Position numbers and translations under genes: made by a program | Notes under the pieces: generated by a model | The model's input: only the letters and a program-made list of their open reading frames with translations | What the model was told of the DNA's origin: nothing | Databases searched by the model: none | DNA from: Serratia rhizosphaerae | Lineage (GTDB): Bacteria; Pseudomonadota; Gammaproteobacteria; Enterobacterales; Enterobacteriaceae | Assembly: GCF_009817885.1 (NCBI RefSeq) | Contig: NZ_CP041764.1 | Coordinates: 2,790,001-2,854,000, forward strand | Length of the DNA stretch: 64,000 bases | Reading direction: 5' to 3' | In this document: piece by piece, positions 59,471-64,000 of the stretch | Layout: each line of letters opens with the position of its first letter | Position numbering within the stretch: position 1 is the stretch's first letter

Positions 59471-60237
59471 GAGGCATTGCCCGCGTTCGGCGCCGCGCCT
59501 TTTTTCGCCGAGCGCCGCAGCGCGACGATGCCGAGGCCGATCAGCAGCAGCAGGCTCAGCACGCTGAACAGCATTTTCACCAGTGAATACTGGCCGGGCG
59601 TCAGGGCGAAGGGACCGAGGTTGACCACCGGCGTTTGGTCGCGCCAGGCTTTGGCGGGCACGAAGACGATCGCCAAATCTTTATCGTCCCGCCCCACCAG
59701 GCCGGGAATACTGGTGGCCACCAGACGGCGGATGCGCGGTTCAATGCTGTCGGGATCCAGCGAATCGGCGTATTTGATAAACACCGACGCCGAGGCCGGC
59801 TGTACCGGTTCTCCCGGCGCGATACGCTCCGGCAGCACCACATGCACCCGGGCGACCACCACGCCGTCAATCTGCGACAGCGTCGACTCCACCTCCTGCG
59901 ACAGGGCGTAGATATAGCGGGCGCGCTCCTCCATCGGGCTGGAGATGACGCCGCTTTTCTGAAATACCTCGCCCAGGTTGGTGCGCGCCTTGCGCGGCAG
60001 GCCTGCGGCGTCAAGGATATTCACCGAGCGCTCGATATCCGCTGAGGCGACCAGGACGGATACGCCGCTCTTCTCAACGCGTTTGTCGGCGGCGATATGG
60101 TAGTGATTCAGCGCGGCGACAATGTCGTTGGCGTCGCTCTCGGACAGGTTGCTGTTGAGCACGGTTTCATCGCCGCAGCCGCTGAGCAGCAGGGTGAGCG
60201 CGGCTGCCAGCAGGTATTTCACCAGTGAGTGTCCCAT
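59467..60237 (-). CDS. hrcJ: T3SS inner-membrane ring lipoprotein HrcJ (SctJ)
   Basis: 256 residues: lipoprotein signal peptide with lipobox LLSGC (C21), two periplasmic ring-building domains (YscJ/FliF fold, with VARVHVVLPER), and a C-terminal membrane helix (MLFSVLSLLLLIGLGIVAL). It forms the inner-membrane ring with HrpQ. It starts 5 bp after hrpB and overlaps hrpD by four bases. Confidence 0.95.
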   Translation of the reverse strand: MGHSLVKYLLAAALTLLLSGCGDETVLNSNLSESDANDIVAALNHYHIAADKRVEKSGVSVLVASADIERSVNILDAAGLPRKARTNLGEVFQKSGVISSPMEERARYIYALSQEVESTLSQIDGVVVARVHVVLPERIAPGEPVQPASASVFIKYADSLDPDSIEPRIRRLVATSIPGLVGRDDKDLAIVFVPAKAWRDQTPVVNLGPFALTPGQYSLVKMLFSVLSLLLLIGLGIVALRRSAKKGAAPNAGNAS

Positions 60238-60242
60238 AGCCG

Positions 60243-60596
60243 TTACTGTAAGTTAGTGAGTTTATCCAGGGTTTGCGTGCCCTTGGCGATGATCTTGGCG
60301 TTCATCAGGCTCTGAATGTAGTAATCGGACAGTGCGGCGTTCGCTTGGCTGAAATCCGTCGGGTTGCTGGAGCGGGAAGCGATTTCCAGGTTGCGGAACG
60401 CCTGTTGCTGCGCGCGCTGGTTATCGCTGATGGCGCCGCCGAGGCCGCTCAGCAGGTTCTCCTGGCCGTCGCCGGCCGGCGCGTTGAGCGCAGCGCTGAA
60501 GGCGTGCATATCGTCCTGGTTGGCGCCGGCGACGCCGGCATCTGGAGAGGTGAGCGGGGCGCCGGTCAGTGACGGGCCGTTATGGGATATTTTCAT
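60243..60596 (-). CDS. hrpB: T3SS inner rod-like protein HrpB (SctI)
   Basis: 117 residues with a polar N-terminus and a helical C-terminus ending in ALSDYYIQSLMNAKIIAKGTQTLDKLTNLQ, the pattern of inner-rod proteins (YscI/PrgJ). HrpB is required for pilus assembly in P. syringae. The ATG at 60596 follows the hrpA stop by 64 bp. Confidence 0.85.
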   Translation of the reverse strand: MKISHNGPSLTGAPLTSPDAGVAGANQDDMHAFSAALNAPAGDGQENLLSGLGGAISDNQRAQQQAFRNLEIASRSSNPTDFSQANAALSDYYIQSLMNAKIIAKGTQTLDKLTNLQ

Positions 60597-60660
60597 CGCA
60601 GATTCGCCTGTAACGGGGGGAAAAGCAGGAGGACGCGGGCTGCGCCCTCCCGGCGCGGCA

Positions 60661-60918
60661 TCAGTACTGAATTTTGACCTGTGCGGCGGCGGAGCCCGCC
60701 TGGGCCGCACTGTCGGCGATGCCGTTGATGCGTTGGTTTTCCGCATCCAGTTTGGCCTTGTCGACCTGGTTTTGCTGCATTTCCGCCTGCACGCCCTGCA
60801 TCTGGCTCATAAAGCTGCTGCCGCTGCTGGCGCCGGCGAGTTTGGTGGCGAAGCCGGCGCCGCCGGTAATGCCGTTGGCCAGAGTGGTGCCGAGCGATGG
60901 TAATGACATCAATTTCAT
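60661..60918 (-). CDS. hrpA: Hrp pilus subunit HrpA (SctF)
   Basis: 85 residues, cysteine-free, Ala/Ser/Gly-rich at the N-terminus and amphipathic helical at the C-terminus (MSQMQGVQAEMQQNQVDKAK...AAQVKIQY). It is the first gene behind a Hrp box and lies between hrpS and hrpB, as in Erwinia. It is somewhat longer than the E. amylovora pilin. GAGGAAA precedes the ATG. Pilins diverge quickly, so position is the main support. Confidence 0.85.
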   Translation of the reverse strand: MKLMSLPSLGTTLANGITGGAGFATKLAGASSGSSFMSQMQGVQAEMQQNQVDKAKLDAENQRINGIADSAAQAGSAAAQVKIQY

Positions 60919-60966
60919 AACGTTTCCTCTCATATCATTGGATGATAATACGGGTACTTCACGGAT

Positions 60967-60994
60967 TGAGTGGCGGGAGAGGGGAGGCGGTTCC
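60967..60994 (-). promoter_or_regulatory. Hrp box (HrpL promoter) of hrpA
   Basis: On the minus strand GGAACC-N15-CCACTCA, a perfect match ending 49 bp before the hrpA start. It should drive hrpA-hrpB-hrcJ-hrpD-hrpE. Confidence 0.93.
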
Positions 60995-61048
60995 GGCGGC
61001 GAACGATTTTTTTTCCGGCGACCCGCCGCGCGACGGCGGCGTGGTTCG

Positions 61049-62032
61049 TCAGGCGTGAATATTGAGCTGCTTCAGGCGGTGGTAGAGCGTGCGGCGCGGG
61101 ATGCCCAGCTCGTGCACCACATCGTCGATGCGGTGGTCGTGGCGGTTCAGGCAGTCGTGGATCAGACTGCGTTCGATGCGTTTGAGACGCTCTTTCAGCA
61201 GCACCGCGCCGCTCTCCTGCGGCAGTGACTGGTTGAGCGGCGGCAGGCCGAGGATAAAGCGTTCGGCCGCCGCCTTCAGTTCGCGCAGGTTGCCGGGCCA
61301 GCAGTGCAGCAGCAGGGCTTCGTCCAGCGCGGTGCTGCGCGGCGGGTGCGGCATGCCAAGCCGCAGCGCTGACTCAATGGTGAAACGGCGGAACAGCGGA
61401 ATAATCAGTTCGGGACGCGAGCGCAGCGTGGGCGTTTCCAGCTTGATGGTGTTCAGGCGGAAGCAGAGATCGCGGCGGAAGCGGCCCGCCTCCACCAATT
61501 GTTCCAGCGGCGTTTGTGCGGCGGCGATCACGCGCAGGTTAAGGCTGATGGGTTTGGTGCTGCCGAGGCGCGTAATGGTGCGGGTTTCCAGTACGCGCAG
61601 CAGTTTGGCCTGCACCGTCGGCGGCATGCTGTCGATTTCATCGAGGAATAAAATGCCGTTGTTCGCCGTTTCGAGATAGCCGGCGCGGGCATGGCTGGCG
61701 CCGGTGTAAGCTCCGGCCTCGACGCCGAACAGTTCGCTTTCGGCCAGGCTTTCCGGAATGGCGCCGCAGTTAACGGGGACAAACGGTCCCTTACCGCCTG
61801 CAAGTTCATAGATGCGCCGGGCCAGCGTGTCTTTGCCGGTGCCGGTTTCCCCTTCGAGCAGGACATCCACGTGCAGCGGGGCGACGATTTTGGTTAACTT
61901 GTGCAGGTAACCGTGAATATCGTCGGCCGCGGGCGGCGTCGCGTCTGAGGTGGACGCGGGTGAGGCGTGACGTTCCCTGGCGCAATCGGCCGGTGCCCGA
62001 ACGGGCATTCTGGAATCAACAGGCTTAACCAT
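61049..62032 (-). CDS. hrpS: Sigma-54 enhancer-binding activator HrpS
   Basis: 327 residues: an AAA+ domain with Walker A GETGTGKDT, the sigma-54 contact loop GAYTGA (Tyr in place of the usual Phe), Walker B GILFLDEID, and a C-terminal Fis-type helix-turn-helix (HDHRIDDVVHELGIPRRTLYHRLKQL). There is no N-terminal receiver domain, as in other HrpS proteins. It should activate hrpL from the -24/-12 promoter and in turn be activated by HrpY. No hrpR is present, as in Erwinia. Confidence 0.95.
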   Translation of the reverse strand: MVKPVDSRMPVRAPADCARERHASPASTSDATPPAADDIHGYLHKLTKIVAPLHVDVLLEGETGTGKDTLARRIYELAGGKGPFVPVNCGAIPESLAESELFGVEAGAYTGASHARAGYLETANNGILFLDEIDSMPPTVQAKLLRVLETRTITRLGSTKPISLNLRVIAAAQTPLEQLVEAGRFRRDLCFRLNTIKLETPTLRSRPELIIPLFRRFTIESALRLGMPHPPRSTALDEALLLHCWPGNLRELKAAAERFILGLPPLNQSLPQESGAVLLKERLKRIERSLIHDCLNRHDHRIDDVVHELGIPRRTLYHRLKQLNIHA

Positions 62033-62499
62033 AACTTCTCCGATTATTCTAAACCCACGCAGAGCCCGTAGGTTTACGCAGGTTTAATTGTTGAGCTTCC
62101 TGAATCTTTTTTTGACGACGCAAGACTGACAAAACATTACAAAGTATTAGCGTTTGGCTACTTTCCTTCATTGCCTTCCCCTACAGCTATCAGTCCAGGA
62201 TGATTGTTCGGTAGTCTTTTTCCTGCTTTTTGTAGTCATTTTCCTACAGGGGCGCAGAAACGCCCGTGAGTACGCTGCTTGAATACATGCCCCGCCATCA
62301 CTGCGCTGTCAGATGAATTTTTTATGTCTGCGTCCTGCGTCACGCCAAAATTCGGCAAATAGGGAACCCAAGCCGGCATTGTGACACTCAGCTAGCGAGC
62401 CTCAGCCCATCAATCGCCACAAATGTCAGGAAATTGTAAGTATGTTCTGGCGGGGAAAGCTCGATACTTTTGCAGTTTTAATGATTAACCGGAGGTCTT
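62033..62499. other. Divergent regulatory region between hrpS and the harpin-like genes
   Basis: 467 bp without a convincing gene. The hrpS-proximal part is AT-rich and probably holds the hrpS promoter and HrpY site. The other side contains a near-consensus Hrp box and a strong GGAGG site before a 31-codon frame. Confidence 0.6.
62363..62390 (+). promoter_or_regulatory. Near-consensus Hrp box before the harpin-like genes
   Basis: GGAACC-N15-ACACTCA, matching CCACNNA with one mismatch (A for the first C). It ends 109 bp before the leader frame and 209 bp before the first harpin-like gene, in the right direction. HrpL dependence of these genes is likely on this basis. Confidence 0.65.
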
Positions 62500-62595
62500 A
62501 TGAACGCGAGGTTGACTGGCAGTATGGCTGGAGAACGGAACGTCCGCGCGCCCGCAACGGGCGGTGCCGGTTTGATGCAAAACAGAGGAGGGTAA
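62500..62595 (+). CDS. 31-codon leader reading frame upstream of the harpin-like gene
   Basis: An ATG four bases after a GGAGG site opens 31 codons (MNARLTGSMAGERN at the N-terminus) and ends at TAA four bases before the harpin-like ATG. The same GAGGAGGG that ends this frame acts as the ribosome-binding site of the next gene, so translation should be coupled. I do not recognise the product. It may be a real small protein or only a translational leader. Confidence 0.5.
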   Translation: MNARLTGSMAGERNVRAPATGGAGLMQNRGG

Positions 62596-62599
62596 CCTG

Positions 62600-63382
62600 A
62601 TGACACTCAATATATCCGGTTCAGGCGTTGGCATGCCGCTGGTGGGGAATCTGATCGAACGTGCCAACGAAAACGTAGAAAAAATTGAACAGGCCATCTC
62701 GCTGCCGCAGCAAAACAGTGCGGTGAAATTCAGTAATGCCAACGGTGCGGAGTTTATGCAGCAGATGACGGCGCACGAGGGTGCAGCGCAGCCCGCGCAG
62801 CAGGGCGGGCTGATGCAGAAACTGCTGATGCTGATCGGGCTGCAGCAGCTGTTGGGCGGCAATGGGACGCAGCCGGTCGAGCAATCGCCGCGCCAGTCGG
62901 AAAACAGCGCGCCTGCCGGGCAGTCGTCAGCGTCAGGCGGCGTGGGCGGGGTGATCCAGCAGGTGATGCAAATGATGCAGCAGCTGATGCAGATGATCCA
63001 GCAACTGACGGGCGGCAAAGACGCGCAGAGCGCTGACGGCGTGCAGAACGGTCAGAACGGTGGACAAACGCAGTCGGCCCGCAGTCAGTCGGAGACGCCG
63101 GCCTCCGGCGGGCAGTCTCAGGGCGGCGTGAGCGGCCTGGTTCAGCAGCTGATGCAGATGATGCAGCAACTGATGCAGATTATGCAGCAGCTGGCGGGCG
63201 GCGGGCAGAAGGCCGCGCCGTCAGGTGAGAACGGCAACGCAGAGTCTGGCGGATCCGCTCAGCCGGCGCAGCAGCAGGGCGGCGGCAATATGCTGAGCAA
63301 ACTGCTGGGTTCGGTGCTGCAGATGGTCGGGCTGGACGCACTGATGTCGAAACTGGGCGGTACGCAGAATAACGGAGGGTAG
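62600..63382 (+). CDS. Harpin-like secreted protein 1
   Basis: 260 residues, no cysteine, rich in Gly, Gln and Ser, with no signal peptide: the composition of harpins. Hydrophobic block LLMLIGLQQLLGG at 75-87; two copies of a Gln/Met heptad segment (QMMQQLMQ core, residues 113-139 and 175-202) separated by Gly/Ser-rich linkers; a C-terminal helix (MLSKLLGSVLQMVGLDALMSKLGG). It does not align by eye with HrpN or HrpZ. Linked to a Hrp box and the T3SS cluster, so it is probably a type III helper protein acting in the apoplast or at the plant membrane. Confidence 0.75.
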   Translation: MTLNISGSGVGMPLVGNLIERANENVEKIEQAISLPQQNSAVKFSNANGAEFMQQMTAHEGAAQPAQQGGLMQKLLMLIGLQQLLGGNGTQPVEQSPRQSENSAPAGQSSASGGVGGVIQQVMQMMQQLMQMIQQLTGGKDAQSADGVQNGQNGGQTQSARSQSETPASGGQSQGGVSGLVQQLMQMMQQLMQIMQQLAGGGQKAAPSGENGNAESGGSAQPAQQQGGGNMLSKLLGSVLQMVGLDALMSKLGGTQNNGG

Positions 63383-63386
63383 CGTT

Positions 63387-64000
63387 ATGGTGAGCAATAT
63401 CTCCGGCTCGGGGGGATTTTCCCGCCTGGTCGACCAATCGATGGAAAACGCGCCGGATGGCGTGAACGAGGCGCTGCAGACGCCGCAGCTGCGCATCGGG
63501 ACGGTGAACTTCGGCAACGCGCCGGCGCAGGAAACGGCGCAGCCGGAAGCGATGCCGCAGAGCGGCGGACTGTTCCAGCAGTTGCTGATGCTGATCGGTC
63601 TGCAGTCGCTGCTGCAGGGCCCGCAGGCGGATATGGCGGCGATGTTTGGCGGCCAGGGCGTCAGCGAGACGGAAAAGGACACCAGCGTGCCGCCGACCGA
63701 TGACAATCTGCAGGGACGGCCGCCGGGGGATACCCGCAGCGCGCAGGAAATTATCGACGCCAACCCGGTGCTGAAGAACCTCGGTGACCAGAAGGATATC
63801 AAGCGTGATGAGCTGAAGCAGCGTTTTGGCGACTGGACCGAGGATAACCCGGATCCGGCCAGCCGCGCCGACGCCGCTTACAATATGGCGCGGGTGCTGA
63901 ACAGCATCAAAGGGCTGAATAACCGCGAGGGCGGCTCCCGCGGCGACTTGGCGGACAACGGCAAGATTGACGGTATCACCAAGGACGGCGACGCCCGCCA
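63387..64000 (+). CDS. Harpin-like secreted protein 2 (partial, runs off window)
   Basis: 204 codons are visible, and the gene continues past the window. The first 80 residues are related to the preceding protein: NISGSG at 4-9 and GGLFQQLLMLIGLQSLLQG at 60-78. After a polar linker (about 90-125) the sequence changes to a charged region (DIKRDELKQRFGDWTEDNPDP; NGKIDGITKDGDAR) unlike classical harpins. A HrpK- or HrpW-like architecture, with a harpin-type N-terminus joined to a functional C-terminus, is possible but cannot be decided. The ATG follows GGAGGG and lies 4 bp after the previous stop. Confidence 0.75.
   Translation, partial: MVSNISGSGGFSRLVDQSMENAPDGVNEALQTPQLRIGTVNFGNAPAQETAQPEAMPQSGGLFQQLLMLIGLQSLLQGPQADMAAMFGGQGVSETEKDTSVPPTDDNLQGRPPGDTRSAQEIIDANPVLKNLGDQKDIKRDELKQRFGDWTEDNPDPASRADAAYNMARVLNSIKGLNNREGGSRGDLADNGKIDGITKDGDAR

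Noticed and set aside
1..64000. Mobile elements, integrase or tRNA at the edges of the hrp region
   Set aside because: None seen on either strand; the left edge is an ordinary copA terminator and the right edge lies outside the window.

Overview
The window comes from a plant-associated member of the Enterobacterales. The left edge keeps the enterobacterial order yqhC-yghB-metC-(insert)-exbB-exbD, base composition is high in G+C, and the right-hand 27 kb is a Hrp1-class type III secretion (T3SS) cluster of the Erwinia/Pectobacterium/Pantoea/Pseudomonas syringae kind. Genus cannot be fixed from the sequence alone. I found no tRNA, rRNA, insertion sequence, integrase or CRISPR array.

Bases 1-8105 hold yqhC, yghB and metC, then a three-gene TRAP transporter lying between metC and exbB, then the exbB-exbD pair behind a Fur-box-like site. 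Bases 8124-15490 hold a sucrose regulon scrK-scrY-scrA-scrB-scrR on the minus strand, with ScrR-type operators before scrK and scrY and a shikimate-dehydrogenase-like gene directly after scrR. Bases 16080-23775 carry an Ail/Lom outer-membrane protein, a Tat-exported phosphocholine phospholipase C, and a type I export operon (TolC-like, HlyD-like, and an ABC exporter with an intact C39 leader peptidase) with no visible substrate gene. Bases 24345-33457 are metabolic and stress genes: hdeD, cbpA-cbpM, a quinone reductase with a divergent TetR regulator, a nimR-like/nimT-like pair, a reductase with a divergent LysR regulator, and an exported EEP-family phosphodiesterase. Bases 33609-36435 are a copper module: a MerR-type promoter, a free-standing CopZ-like protein and CopA.

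Bases 36502-64000 are the hrp/hrc/dsp region. Regulators: HrpX/HrpY (two-component system), HrpS (sigma-54 activator) and HrpL (ECF sigma factor). The hrpL gene has a clean -24/-12 promoter, and HrpL-type boxes (GGAACC-N15-CCACNNA) precede hrpJ, hrpA and hrpF, with a one-mismatch copy before the harpin genes. Apparatus: hrpJ-hrcV-hrpQ-hrcN-hrpO-hrpP-hrcQ-hrcR-hrcS-hrcT-hrcU on the plus strand, and hrpA-hrpB-hrcJ-hrpD-hrpE plus hrpF-hrcC-hrpT on the minus strand. The AvrE-family effector DspE and its chaperone DspF lie directly downstream of hrcC-hrpT on the same strand. Divergent from hrpS are a 31-codon leader frame and two tandem harpin-like genes; the second runs off the window.

The most unusual points are the absence of hrpG and hrpV from their usual places, a terminator between hrpF and hrcC, the dspEF position downstream of the secretin genes, the pair of related harpin-like proteins that do not look like HrpN, and an ISGS motif at residues 5-8 shared by DspE and both harpin-like proteins. 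The type I exporter without a cargo gene is the other open question.
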